Origin: Heliocidaris erythrogramma | Lineage: Eukaryota; Echinodermata; Echinoidea; Camarodonta; Echinometridae | Length of the DNA: 64,000 nt | Direction of reading: 5' to 3' | Assembly: GCA_025617745.1 (NCBI GenBank) | Contig: CM046864.1 | Span: 27,404,199 to 27,468,198, forward strand | Shown here: positions 45,189-56,090 of the stretch, piece after piece | Numbering within the stretch: position 1 is the first letter of the stretch | Layout: each line of letters opens with the position of its first letter | Notes under the pieces: model-generated | What the model saw: the letters and a program-made list of their open reading frames with translations, nothing else | Databases searched by the model: none | Told to the model about the DNA's origin: nothing | Program-made: the position numbers and the translations under genes

Positions 45189-48100
45189 CTGGGAGAACTT
45201 AAAAAGGGAGGAAATATTAAAAAAAAGGTCATTAGAATGCGAGGAAGAGAGGAGAGAGAGAGAGGGAGAGAGAATGAGAGGGAGAGAGGGGGAGAGAGGG
45301 AGAGAGAGAGGGGGAGAGAGGGGGGAGAGAGAGAGGGGGGGGGAGAGAGAGGGGAAGAGAGAGGGGGGAGAGAGAGGGGGAGAGAGAGGGGGGGAGAGAT
45401 AGGGGGGAGAGAGAGGGGGGAGAGAGAGGGGGGGGAGAGAGGGGGGGAGAGAGAGAGGGGGGGAGAGAGAGAGGGGGGGGAGAGAGAGAGGGGGGGGGGA
45501 GAGAGAGAGGGGGGGAGAGAGAGAGGGGGGGGGAGAGAGAGAGAGGGGGGGGGGGGGGAGAGAGAGAGGGGGGGGGGGAGAGGGGGGGGGGGGGGGGGAA
45601 GAGAGAGAGTGGAGAAGTGGAGGGAATAACAAAAGGAATAACAAAAGGAATAATTTATGATGAAATGGGAGAGAGAAAAAACACCAACTATTATTTGAAA
45701 ATCCTTAAGAATAAAAAAATTGTTGTAGTCCCAATTTTAACCCTTTCGAGACAATTGTTCACATTTTGTGGTTTGGCTCGATAACGTTTGATTCAGAGCC
45801 CTAAAAGATATACCAGATATGCATGAGCAGAAAGAGCAAAAATTTCTGCACACACCGTGTCCATTTCTGTTGCATGATCATATTGAGTTTGATGCCAGGA
45901 ATTTTAAAAAGGAGAATAAGCTTTTAAATCCTTAAATTGGCAACACATTGAGAGGTTCAAAATCATTGTTTTTGTCTAAATTGGCAATATTTTATACTCT
46001 TCAACAAAAATTTTTTTTTTGTTTTAAAGACATTACATTTTATAAGAACCATGTAGCGTGAAAATAAAAATTTGTTGCCAATGTGAAGAACAAAATGTGA
46101 TTAATTTAACCCTTAAATAATTCTGAAGTAGAACCAATTTTAAGGGTGAGGAATATTGTGTATGACACATAATTCTGAGAGAGAGAAATAAAAACAAACA
46201 AACAAACAAACATATATATATTTATCCTGCAGATTATTACCTTGAACAACTTGGATACGGTAATCTTCAGCCTGCCTTTCCTGAACATATGACCTTCTGC
46301 TACAAACTCATAGTCTAATCTGGACGAGAAAAAGATAAAAGGAAATACAACATAATCCTAAAACAACACCTCGCAAGATAGTGTAAGACACACAAAGAGC
46401 AGTGTTTAAACAGCTTGGATTTAAAAAACAGTAGAGAAAAACTGGATAACAAGCCAGTTCGTGATTACGATTTGCACATGTGCAGATAATGGACCTCTAT
46501 ACGCTGTCACAGTGTGCGCATCACGATGGGCGCACCAATATGATTTTACTTGTTAAACAAGGAGTGCGTCCACCAAAACAGATGCGTGTGCACGTACAAA
46601 TTGGGGTCATATCAGGGTCATTTGTACCATGAACTCATTACAAACTGGCTTACTAGAAGCCACTTACATATACAGTCAAACCTGCTTTTAATAGCGACCA
46701 CCTGTACAGAAAGACCACCTGTCTATAAAGACCACAATTTTTGTTTCCCTTGAAAAATGTTTCTCATTGAAATGTGTATTAAATGAACCTGTACATAGAG
46801 ACCACCTGCTCATAAAGACCACTATTCTTTTCTCCCTTGAGCGGTCTTTATATACAGGTTTCACTGTACATGTATACATTGATGTATCCTTATTCTCTCA
46901 CTGGAGGAGGAGGAGGAAGTTCAAATATTAAAAACTTAATGATGAGGCCATTGGAAGTAACAACAACAACAACAACATCAAATTCAAATCATATTTCAGT
47001 TTCTCCAGAAATGCAGACATACTGGATCATTCTAAATTTCTATTTCACATAGATGAGTAACAAACATGGAAAACAATATCATCGTATTGAAGTTGCATTT
47101 CATACAAAATCCTTGATGAAATTTCTTGAAAGATAAAGCTGAGTTCTGGTCATGATACTGAATTGTAAAAGAAACTGTCTCAAAGCAATTGGGAAAGGTT
47201 GATTATATAGCACATAAGAATTGGTGTATTCTGTAAGGTTTTGGAATCACCAAAAATAAAAAAATTGACTCAATCCTGCCGAGAGTCACACGCACAGCAC
47301 ACAGAAATATGTATATGGGACTGCACACAACTGGTTGGCCTGAAAATTTCAGCTGTTTCTTGTCATATTTTGAATGTGGTGAGGGCATTTGAAGAGCAAT
47401 CCTTTTCAGGGGACACATCTACTATGATAATCTTCCAAACTTAGAATGAGAAATCTCACAAATTTGTTACCTTTCTCAGAACTCAAGCTTCTCTTTAAAG
47501 GCAACCACAGCATAGCCAATCCGTATTTGATTGATAAGACCTTTAAAAGCAAATACCATTTGTATCATTTATCAGAGTTTTATCACTATTAAATATCCTC
47601 TACCAGTGTTGGGTACCTCGAGATCGATCATGATCTCGAGATCGGCATTAGTAACCTTGATCTTGTTCTTGATCTCGAAGGTGTTAGTGTTGGTCTTGAT
47701 CTCAGAACTTCTGTACTCTGAATTTTCGCTCGAGATCGCTCAAGATTAATATTGTTTTTATGTAAATTATCAAACAAAAAAGCTTTTAAAATCGTTCCCC
47801 AATCGGCGAAAAACATGACTCAGTGTTGGGTACCTCGAGATCGACATCAGTAACGTTGATTTTGATCTTGATCTCGGACATATCTGATCTTGATCTCAGA
47901 TGTTCTAATCTCGATCTTGAGCTGCGGATCTTGATCTGGATCTGGATCTCGGACTGTGTGATCTTGATCTTGATCTTGATCTCGGACCCTCTGGTCTTGG
48001 ACCCAACACTGTCCTCGACATTCAGAGAGGACAAAGAAAATTGAAATATGCTTACTTGAAACCGATCTCGTCTAGGAAGTTGGGCAAGTTTTTTGAGGTG

Positions 48101-51100
48101 GCACAATCTTGGTAGCTACGAACCGTAACTATTCGGCTTTTATCACTCACATCAGGTTGACCGATATATCTCAACTGCCTGCAAAGAAAAGAAAGGTCCA
48201 TATTAGCTGCTGGGAGTGGGAAACGCCTTTAACAAATAACATTTCATACTGTATGGCCAGGGGACTTAAAGCTTCGCACCCCGCAAATACGCGAAATGCG
48301 ACGCGATCATTGCACCAAATTCCTGCTGCGACTGAGCAACGAGAATATCAACGAGGTTTGCCAAAAAGAATGAGTAATTTTCCTTTATTGTTATGATATT
48401 ATCATTATTTGGAAATCAGGGTGAAATTCAAATCAGCTAGCTTCAAAAACCAAGATTTGCATTCATTTATGACGTAGCTTTAGGACCCTGTCATTATGTT
48501 GAACAAAATTTGACACAGGCATCAGCATCAACTTGACAATGTTTGTTATTGACATTCTCAACAATTCAACTTTAGAATATCCAGAACCCGGGTAGATAAA
48601 AGAAATTCGCATAAACCACCAAATTAAATGTTTTTAGCCACTGAAAACAAAGGACATAGCTTTTGGTCCCCCCATCATAAAGTTATGCCCATTGCACACG
48701 ATGTATCATTTCCATTGTACCATTCAAGGCTATTTAGATGCCAAGGACAGGTCCACACACTGTCTCTAAACAAAGATGGGCACAACTCTTCAAAAGTTGA
48801 GTTCTGGTCATGGGATTGAATTGTGAAAGAAACTGTCTCAAAGCAATTGGGAAAGGTGATTATACATAACACTGTCTCTCTGTCTCTCTCCTGTCTATCA
48901 TCTCTTCCTTTATATTTATACTTACCATGATGAGCTTTGTGGGCTTATTGATCTCCTTGCTCTCAACATAGCCTGCTGATTCTGTCCACCTTCAAAATAA
49001 AACAAACCAAAAGAAAACTAGAAATAACACTGAAGATGATGATTAATACCCCCGCCCTGTGAGAACAGCCTTTCTTGGCAACGCAGCTTCCGACACATCA
49101 AAAAAATATGTTGTACACATCTTCCCAGTAAGATCAATGTGTGTACCAAATTTCATGACTTTCAAAAACTGAGGAAGTAGTTCGATCCGCAAGGCGTTTC
49201 CTTGATTTTCTGCCATAAATATGCCGTTACCATGGCAACGCAGATTCCGACTCCTCCGAAAAATATGTCTTGCACATCTTCCCACCAAGACCAATGTGTG
49301 TACCAAATTTCATGACTTTCGGTCAAAAACTGAGGAAGTAGTTCGATCCGCAATGTGTTTCCTTGATTTTCTGCCATAAATATGCCGTTACCATGGCAAC
49401 GCATATTCCGACTCATCCGAAAAATATGTCTTGCACATCTTCCCATCAAGACCAATGTGTGTACCAAATTTCATGACTTTCGGTCAAAAACTGAGGAAGT
49501 AGTTCGATCCGCAATGTGTTTCCTTGATTTTCTGCCATAAATATGCCGTTACCATGGCAACGCATATTCCGACTCATCCGAAAAATATGTCTTGCACATC
49601 TTCCCATCAAGACCAATGTGTGTACCAAATTTCATGACTTTCGGTCAAAAACTGAGGAAGTAGTTCGATCCGCAATGTGTTTCCTTGATTTTCTGCCATA
49701 AATATGCCGTTACCATGGCAACGCATATTCCGACTCATCCGAAAAATATGTCTTGCACATCTTCCCATCAAGACCAATGTGTGTACCAAATTTCATGACT
49801 TTCGGTCAAAAACTGAGGAAGAAGTTCGATCCGCAAGATTTGCAACGGACCGACCGACCGCCCGCCAGACCGCCCGCCCGCCCGACCATCGACTGATTCC
49901 TATATACCCCCTTCAAACTTCGTTTGGCGGGGGTATAATCATGAACATAACTAAAAAAGAGAATAATAGTGCTTTAATTTTCAGTCTTCTTGGAGTTAAA
50001 ACAAAAACTTATAATTCACAGGAAAAATAGAATATGACATGAACCAAAAACCAAGTTTTGAACAATACAGACCTATATTAAAGTAGATATTCAAAGAAAA
50101 TCACAAATATGGCAATTAATGTATCACTAGAAACTGGGAAGCTTACAGATGGCAATCGTATAAGTTTTATGTCAACTGCGTATCTGATGATTATAAAAAC
50201 AACACAAATAAAAGCTCTTCTCAGCATCTGGAATATCCGAGGATTCGCCAGAAATATAGCGATGTTTTGATGTCGTCACACTCTGGATCGATCCTGCTTA
50301 AGCAGACGACGTCCTATAATGAATGAACATAATTGCAATGCAATTATTTATCAAATTATAAAGAGTTTGATGTATTTAAACATGACCTTATTTCACACCA
50401 TTATAAAGGGAAAGTGAAACGGATTCTGATAGCTAAAACCGTTTGATTGTAAATACACAGGAGAAGGGTCAATGATCAATGAAATAAACCCCACTTTCAA
50501 ATTGAAAAGCCCTCCGAATAATAGCAGGATGGTATTCGTTCCCTCTTGAAACGCCGAACATGCCCCGGTGCAAGCAGCTGAAAATACAATGGCGTCTTAT
50601 TTTGTTTACAAGTGACTGATTCCTTTATTTTTTAACGCTGCATTTTTCATCAAAATAATACCATACACGAAGTTAAGAGTGAGGCAACAGACTAACATTA
50701 AGACTGACGCTAGTGAAGGAAGAGAAATAAGTGAAGAGGAGATGACAAAATAGGCTCTGAAAAATGTGTAAGATGTTATGGGACATCGTCTGCTTAGACA
50801 GGACTGGTCCATGGTGTGTCGTCACATATCTCAGCAGCGTTCGAGGAGCTCTTCAGCTGCTATATCGGGGGCTGTATTTTACCGTTTTATAATTGATAAT
50901 AATCATTACTTCAAATGTTTCCAAGCGTTGAATTTGGATAACCTTGTTTAATTTATGCCATCTATGCAATAATAAGTATTAAGCCAATATTTAAAATCAT
51001 CAGAGTTCTACTTTAATGAACTTTTATGGTACTTGCAAGTACGCAATGAATAGAATTGTATTGAAGAAAATACCTCCACATGGAGGAACTGTAATTGACT

Positions 51101-53488
51101 TTTCGTGTAATAATATACTATTAGGTTTCAAATGAAATTTTAGTTGGGCTGTCATGTATTATTTTGGCTATAGGGCGCCAAGTGTAATATTTGTGATCTG
51201 TAACAAAATCAATCTAACCAACTTATTTTGTCCTGGAAATCAGTCCAACAGACTGATTTTGTTCATGAAAGGAAATTGGTCCAAAATTGTAACATATTTC
51301 TTAATTTTGATACAGAATCACAAGTGCAACACTTTGCTCCCATAATTGGCATCAACTGTTTTTAATTCTTCATAAAATGTATACCGAGCCTATGACTGTA
51401 GGATTTCATATTAAAGCTTAAAAGGCTGGTCAGACTTGTCCCATAACGATAGAGATTTGCAATTAAAGGTACACCCTACAATGTTTCGTGTACGTGTGAG
51501 TATGCATGTGTATGTATAACTGTATGACAGGTGTAGAGATGAACCTTTAAAGGGAAATCCAACCTTCATAGCAAGTTGCTTTGAAAGAAAGAGGAAAAAT
51601 CAGAGAAGCAGATTGGTGAAAGTTTGAACGAAATCGGACAAGCAATAAGAAAGTTATCAAATTTTAAAAGGTTGTATTCACTATACATATGGGAATTTCA
51701 AATTGGCCGATATCTTTCAAACCTTCAGCATCCTGTTTTTCTTATTTTTCTGCTTTTGCACAAATCATCTTATTATCAGGGTTGGCTTGCCCTTTAATTG
51801 AAAATCTTGTTATCGTTGCCGTCAGTGGCGTAGCTAGAGTCCAGCCATTGAGGGGGCACTGGCAAGGAACTGGCATTATGGGAGGAGGGGGGGGGGGGGG
51901 GGAGGAGGCACAGGTCATCATCAGAAAATTCATTGTGAATTTACGAGGCCACTGATTAGGGGGAGGGTGCGGGTAGGGGTCCAATCGTCTTCTTTTCTCT
52001 TCCTTTTCCTTTCCCCTTCTTTTTTCTCTCTTTTCCTCTTTTCATGTTCCCTCCCCCCAAGTCGCCAATGTAGCTATGCCAGTAATTACCATTATCGGAC
52101 AAGTCCAACCAGCTGTTAATTGGCATAATGCTGGTTCATGCTCTATTTCATGAGATTTGAAAAAAAATTTTTAAAGGGATACACTCCCTTTAAGAGTAAG
52201 TTTTGATTTCAATTCTCATTGTCGGCCATAAAATGCATGAATGTTCCATTGGAGTAAACTTTATAATAGAGGTACATGTGCCTTTTTCTTGTTTTTGTTT
52301 TTGTTTTGTTTTTCAAGAAGAAAGAGATAGAGAGAGAGATAGAGAAAGAGACAGAGAGATAACCGGAGAAATGTCCCATAAAATAAGAAATAGGACAAAT
52401 TATACATTTTTGGAAAGCTAATCCCCCAAAGAATATGATGAAATTAAATTTTAGAGATGTAAGCTTGTTCAAAAAGATTATCAGGACTTTTTTTCAAGAC
52501 CCCTGACAGGGTCTCAGATGAGCCACGAAAGCAAAAATTCTTGCACTAGAAAAATGACGTCATTCTCGGGACAGCTAGCTTTATACGGTATACGACTTGA
52601 CTGTACTGTAGCTGTATGAATCGTATATGTGTGTGTGGCTGCTGCAGTGATTCACCCAGTGATTGATGGAATGACGGTGTGATTCCAGGTTCTAACATCT
52701 GAATCAGGGCCAAAATCAGACATTTCGTCGACAAGATTTTCAAAGATTGGAAGAAATCAGTAGCTTACCTCGAACCATGAACGTTACGCGTGCTGTATTG
52801 ACGTGATCGTGAGCTAGCTAGAAGCAAGCGTGTCCCAAGTATTACGTCACATTTCCAAGGTTGAAAAAGAAACTGCTCACGGGGCGAAAATATGCGAATA
52901 TTTTGGCACACATTTGAAACAGATTAATATTAATTTATGAAAACCTATGGATTTCGAATGTTGATGGAATGGTTTAGGGCATCTCCCCCTTTCCGTTGAT
53001 ACCAAATTTATTGCATTTTGATTTGTTTGTACATCTCCGAGTAACACCTTTAATTCAAGCACATTGTTCAATACTCAAAATCAAGGCAGGATTTGTCGTT
53101 CACAGCAGTGGCAGATGTATATACGGGGGAAACCGGCCTGTGCCCCCTCTTTTGAAACCCAACTGGCATACCTTAAGTACACAATGACAATAAACTGCCC
53201 CCTTAATTGTGTACTTTTCCGGCTCTGTGTCCCCTCTTTTACAAAATCCTGGATCCACCCCTTGTTCACAGCATGGAAGGCGTTAACTTACGGAGTATGA
53301 AAACCATCTCATGGTCACGGAATGTCTCCAGGCTCTCCACGTTGTCACACAGAGCCTTGAGGCGGAGCAAGAGGGAGTCGCTGGCGGAGTCCATGATGCT
53401 CCCTACAAGGAGATACTCCTGCTGGGCGTTGGAGCCGCTGGAGCCACCCGTAGAACCCATGCCCATACTCATGGTGGGGTTCATGATT
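44985..53488 (-). CDS. MED18: MED18, Mediator complex subunit 18 (five coding exons)
   Basis: Head-module subunit of Mediator, which bridges transcription factors and RNA polymerase II in the nucleus; MED18 pairs with MED20 on MED8. Exons 53484-53292, 48989-48926, 48178-48056, 46319-46241 and 45188-44985 join in matching phases (1, 2, 2, 0) with GT-AG borders to 220 codons; human MED18 has 208. Conserved blocks in order: EYLLVGSIMDSASDS and RLKALCDNVES, DHEMVFILR, LRARRSI, LRYIGQPDVSDKSR, CATSKNLPNFLDEIGF, EFVAEGHMFRKGRLKI, then QLVELSVVAPSGSENV and AEQLKP. The N-terminus has a Met/Gly/Ser-rich extension, and the C-terminus (about 20 residues after AEQLKP) differs from vertebrates. An acceptor (TTGTTAG, 53489-53495) just before the start codon implies a further 5' untranslated exon. 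Intron 1 is filled with transposons. Confidence 0.93.
45237..45605. repeat. GA/GGA-rich low-complexity tract in MED18 intron 4
   Basis: About 370 bases of GAGAGG/GGGGGAGA. It makes artefact Ser/Pro- and Gly/Arg/Glu-rich frames on both strands. Purine-only strand of this length could form triplex DNA. Confidence 0.9.
46241..46319 (-). CDS. MED18: MED18 coding exon 4
   Basis: 79 bp; acceptor TCGTCCAG, donor AAG|GTAATA. Encodes LDYEFVAEGHMFRKGRLKIT and VSKLFK. Confidence 0.92.
46671..46868. mobile_element. pogo/Tc1-like MITE in MED18 intron 3
   Basis: TA-CAGTCAAACCTGC at the left, and GCAGT-type complement ACAGGTTTCACTG-TA at the right; repeated TATAAAGACCAC blocks inside. TA on both sides fits a Tc1/mariner/pogo target duplication. 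Confidence 0.75.
47138..47485 (+). repeat. Dispersed repeat B, copy 2
   Basis: Direct match to 20862-21245, in MED18 intron 3. Non-coding. Confidence 0.65.
47604..48012. mobile_element. CAGTGTTGGG-ended element of CTTGATCT repeats
   Basis: An inner copy, 47821-48012, has perfect 10 bp inverted ends CAGTGTTGGG / CCCAACACTG and is filled with CTTGATCTCGA units. A partial copy with the same left end starts at 47604. Non-coding. It abuts MED18 exon 3. Confidence 0.6.
48056..48178 (-). CDS. MED18: MED18 coding exon 3
   Basis: 123 bp; acceptor CTTTTCTTTGCAG, donor GTAAGC. Encodes QLRYIGQPDVSDKSRIVTV and the DCATSKNLPNFLDEIGF block. Confidence 0.93.
48797..48868 (+). repeat. Dispersed repeat B, fragment
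   Basis: TGAGTTCTGGTCATGGGATT and AGCAATTGGGAAAGG match the start of repeat B. Lies in MED18 intron 2. Confidence 0.6.
48926..48989 (-). CDS. MED18: MED18 coding exon 2
   Basis: 64 bp; acceptor TTTTGAAG, donor ATG|GTAAGT. Encodes GQNQQAMLRARRSISPQSSS. Confidence 0.9.
49046..49936. mobile_element. TIR element made of 161 bp tandem repeats
   Basis: Perfect 11 bp ends ATACCCCCGCC / GGCGGGGGTAT enclose about five copies of a 161 bp unit (GCCATAAATATGCCGTTACC, ATGTCTTGCACATCTTCCCA, CAAATTTCATGACTTTCGGT). Copies differ by few bases. The last ~80 bases have a GACC/GCCC-rich block. Repeated small minus-strand frames are by-products. Lies in MED18 intron 1. Confidence 0.75.
50078..51016. mobile_element. 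piggyBac-like non-autonomous element D, copy 2
   Basis: TTAA on both sides; very similar to 43087-44026 along the full length (939 versus 940 bp) and in the same orientation, only 6 kb away. Lies in MED18 intron 1. Confidence 0.75.
51547..51797. mobile_element. TTAA-flanked MITE (AGGGAAATCCAACC ends)
   Basis: TTAA-AGGGAAATCCAACC at the left and GGTTGGCTTGCCCT-TTAA at the right, about 250 bp, non-coding. Different family from element D. A poly-G stretch follows at 51888-51903. Confidence 0.75.
51800..52768. other. MED18 intron 1, nothing else recognised
   Basis: Poly-G near 51888-51903, a T/C-rich stretch at 51990-52045 and an AGAGAGAT stretch at 52320-52360. No gene seen. Confidence 0.4.
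52769..52860 (-). promoter_or_regulatory. Possible alternative promoter and first exon inside MED18 intron 1
   Basis: On the minus strand a CpG-bearing stretch with TGACGTAA and TTGACG... sites runs into ATGGTTCGAG (52778-52769), followed by a consensus donor GTAAGC. The donor is phase 1, the phase needed by MED18 exon 2. If used, it would give a MED18 form lacking the exon 1 peptide. Prediction only. Confidence 0.35.
53100..53265. repeat. Dispersed repeat fragment with GGATCCACC end
   Basis: Repeats CCGGCCTGTGCCCCCTCTTTT / CCGGCTCTGTGTCCCCTCTTTT internally and ends CTGGATCCACCCCTTG. It shares phrases with 37820-37900 and has an end like 19541-19890. Non-coding. Confidence 0.45.
53292..53488 (-). 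CDS. MED18: MED18 coding exon 1
   Basis: Start codon 53484-53482, four bases after an acceptor AG (53489-53490); donor CTCC|GTAAGT. Encodes a Met/Gly/Ser-rich lead MNPTMSMGMGSTGGSSGS, then AQQEYLLVGSIMDSASD and CDNVESLETFRDHEMVFIL. Confidence 0.93.
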
Positions 53489-53904
53489 CTAACAAAAAAG
53501 TAAAAAGAAAATGGCAGGAAAAAAAAATTAGGGGAATTTTTTGTTCTAATGCTAAGCTACAATGTCCTGATTCTTCAAATTGCTATTAAGAATTCTTCTT
53601 TCATTGTTGGACTACTGAACCATTTTTTATTTTTACTATGTATTCCTTTTAAAGGGTAAATGAATCTTGTTTTGGATCATCTTGAATGATCGGTCTCTCG
53701 TCAAATTGGCAACACTTCAATTTTTCTCTCACTGCTTCACCTTTCCAACAAAGTCATGCATCTGGATTAAAAATACATGAATAGACATTGTATCGACAAG
53801 CAGAAAGAAAAACAGACATGTACATGTAATGTCAATGGGTGAAGAAAGAAGAATAAATTTTTGTCAATGTGTTGCCAATTTTAAGGAATTCAGTGATTAT
53901 GTAA

Positions 53905-54002
53905 TTGCTCCCTTCAAGGAGATACCCCTGCTGGGCCGTGCAGCTGCTGGGGCTACCCATTGAAGCCATGCTCATGCTCACAGTGAGGTTCATGATGCTA
54001 AT
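53905..54002 (-). pseudogene. Partial duplicate of MED18 exon 1 (copy 2)
   Basis: On the minus strand TTATTAG precedes an ATG and a peptide MNLTVSMSMASMGSPSS then AQQGYLLEGS, clearly a copy of the first ~30 codons of MED18 with its acceptor. No donor follows; the frame runs into intron-like sequence. Its flanks (AAATTGGCAACA blocks) also match those of the real exon. Confidence 0.75.
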
Positions 54003-54264
54003 AAAAAACAAAACAAAAAAAATGGAAAAACTAATTTACGGAAGTTAGATAAATCAGCTATTCTTCTTCAAATTGGCAACAGTAGCATTTTCTTTCAATG
54101 CTAGACTATTCAAGCATTAAAAAAAAAAAATCTTTTCAAAGGCCAAATGAATAAGTTTTTCTATTAATTGGCAACTTTTCTTTTACTCAGGCATTTCGAA
54201 AGAGGGAAGAAAAACCCATTTTAAGTTGGTATTGCCAATTTAATTAAATGATGATTAGTTATTA

Positions 54265-54372
54265 TATTTTCTCCCTATAAGAAGGTTCTCCTGTTGGGCC
54301 ATGGGCCCACTAGAGCCATCTTTTGAAGTCATGCCCAGTCTGTGGGTCATGGCGTCCAGGTTCCTGATTCTA
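54265..54372 (-). pseudogene. Partial duplicate of MED18 exon 1 (copy 3)
   Basis: Same segment again: AQQENLLIG is visible, but the start ATG is replaced (AGG) and the lead is diverged. The oldest or most worn of the three. Confidence 0.7.
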
Positions 54373-54379
54373 TAAAGAA

Positions 54380-55540
54380 TTGATGACAAAAGAATTCAGG
54401 GTAATGTATTTATAATAGGCCCTATATAAACACTAAATTAATCAGCCCTTCTCCTTCAAATAGGCAACACTTTTTGTTTCACTACTGAAAAAAAAAAAGA
54501 AGACAAATGTTCAACGTTTTGATTTTTAAAAAGGTTTTATGATTCAGCCTTTCTTCTTCAAATCACTGTTGATCTGATCACAAGCTGACCCACCATGACT
54601 ATCACAATCATCAACTTTTCCATCGATATAACTGCTATGAACATCATCACTTACATCATTACTACCTGAATGAACGTCACACCACCATCATCATCCTTAC
54701 CATAACTCTCTCTCTCTCTCTCAGGGTGCCACATTTATTGACTTTGGCGATCACGTAGTTCCACAACCCCTCTATTTCTAGCCTTCTCTATTAGCACCAC
54801 TCCCTCGTCTTTCACTCCTCTCTCTTCTATAACCATTTCTGCAAACTGTCCATCCAGAGTATTCTTCTCCTTCCCCCACTCCTCTTCCACTCAATCTTTC
54901 ATGTCAGTGCAAGGTTCTCCAAGCCACCACTACTTTCCTACAAAGTGTCCCATAAACTTCATCTGTACATTAACACACATACATTTATATACATGTAGGT
55001 AATTTTCTTTTCACTCAAGCTCTTCTCATAACTTCCTCGTTACTCACTTTGTCAGGCCCTAGGATCTGGGGGGGGGGGGGGGGGGGATTTGAGCGCCATG
55101 AGTATCACAGCCTGATGAATATATATTAGAAGCCATTATTATTATTATAATCATATTACTATCTGGAGAATGAAGTGTAAGTAGGGAAATAATAACCCCT
55201 CAAGAAACAGTTTCACTTTTAAAGAGATTTTAAATGGTTATCATGGTATCTGAATAAGAATCCTTCAGATTTTATTCTGGAATCTGGACATAAGCAGAAT
55301 TTACAGAATTCACCAAAGAAACCCAAAGTAGGTAACCAACAGATTGTACATTATTTAATGTACACCCTCGTTACCTGATCATGACAGAAGTTTACTTAAT
55401 AGCATATGATGGAAATGGTGTGAATTAGGACAAAATGGTGTGAATTAGGACAAAAATTTGTACAAATTTTAATAAACACTTTTCCCCTCTACCACAACTA
55501 CTACTACTACTAGTCTACTACTACTATGTCTTGTTAACTT
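54380..55540. other. Upstream flank of MED18, nothing recognised
   Basis: CT repeat at 54707-54721, poly-G at 55070-55086, ACT trinucleotide run at 55497-55525. The untranslated first exon and promoter of MED18 should lie somewhere here or beyond. Confidence 0.4.
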
Positions 55541-55544
55541 GGAT

Positions 55545-55780
55545 AGCCTCATCAGTATTTATTATTATGTTCTCCCTGAGGGCCCTGCGGTCATTACCCC
55601 AGCCATGATAAGGCGCTCAAGCATTCAAGGTATTTCTTCCTACTGGGAACCCATTTACTTCACCTGGGTGGAGTGTGGCAAATGTAGATTGATGTCTTGT
55701 CAAAGGACATTAATGCCGTGGTAGGGAATCAAACCCTGTACCTTGTGATCTGCAGTCCAGTGACTTATCAAAGTGGACCC
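55545..55780 (-). mobile_element. tRNA-derived SINE, minus-strand copy
   Basis: Read on the minus strand: GATAAGTCACTGGACTGCAG (A-box side), GGGTTTGATTCCC (B box), CCACCCAGGTGAA.TAAATGGG, then AATAATAAATA. Same head and upper body type as 58216-58590, with a diverged tail. Confidence 0.7.
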
Positions 55781-55987
55781 GTTTTATGTTCTCATTCATC
55801 ATGAATAAAGAAATGATAAGGGTACGTGTCATTGGTATTAAAGGCAAACGGTGTAAAAATACCTTCCATATTTTTGTTCCTATTCACGTTTTATGGTACC
55901 TGACTAAAGCTGTGCACAGAGTTAATTCAACTATAATCATTCCTTAATTTCTTTTCATATTTGAAGTCAAATCTAAAAGTCCTCAAA

Positions 55988-56090
55988 GTAATTGTTCTCT
56001 AGTCATCAGACGAGTCTGTGTCAACATCCTCATCATCTTCTGAGCTACATGTATCTGTTTCTTCCTCCTCAACATGTCTGAGAATTCTTC
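55988..56090 (-). pseudogene. Acidic C-terminal tail of the transposase, out of frame
   Basis: In another minus-strand frame: HVEEEETDTCSSEDDED then VDTDSSDD and stop. Acidic tails are usual for this transposase group. It follows a run of AAG codons (56090-56105), where a small indel probably shifted the frame. Confidence 0.5.

Noticed and set aside
45237-45629. Gly/Arg/Glu-rich plus-strand frame
   Set aside because: Pure product of the GAGAGG tract.
44990-45644. 219-codon minus-strand frame with a long Ser/Pro/Leu-rich N-terminus
   Set aside because: Only the last 67 codons (MED18 exon 5) are real; the rest is read-through of a GA/CT low-complexity intron tract past the acceptor.
49043-49789. 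Repeated ~60-codon minus-strand frames
   Set aside because: Same small frame in each 161 bp tandem unit; no known domain.
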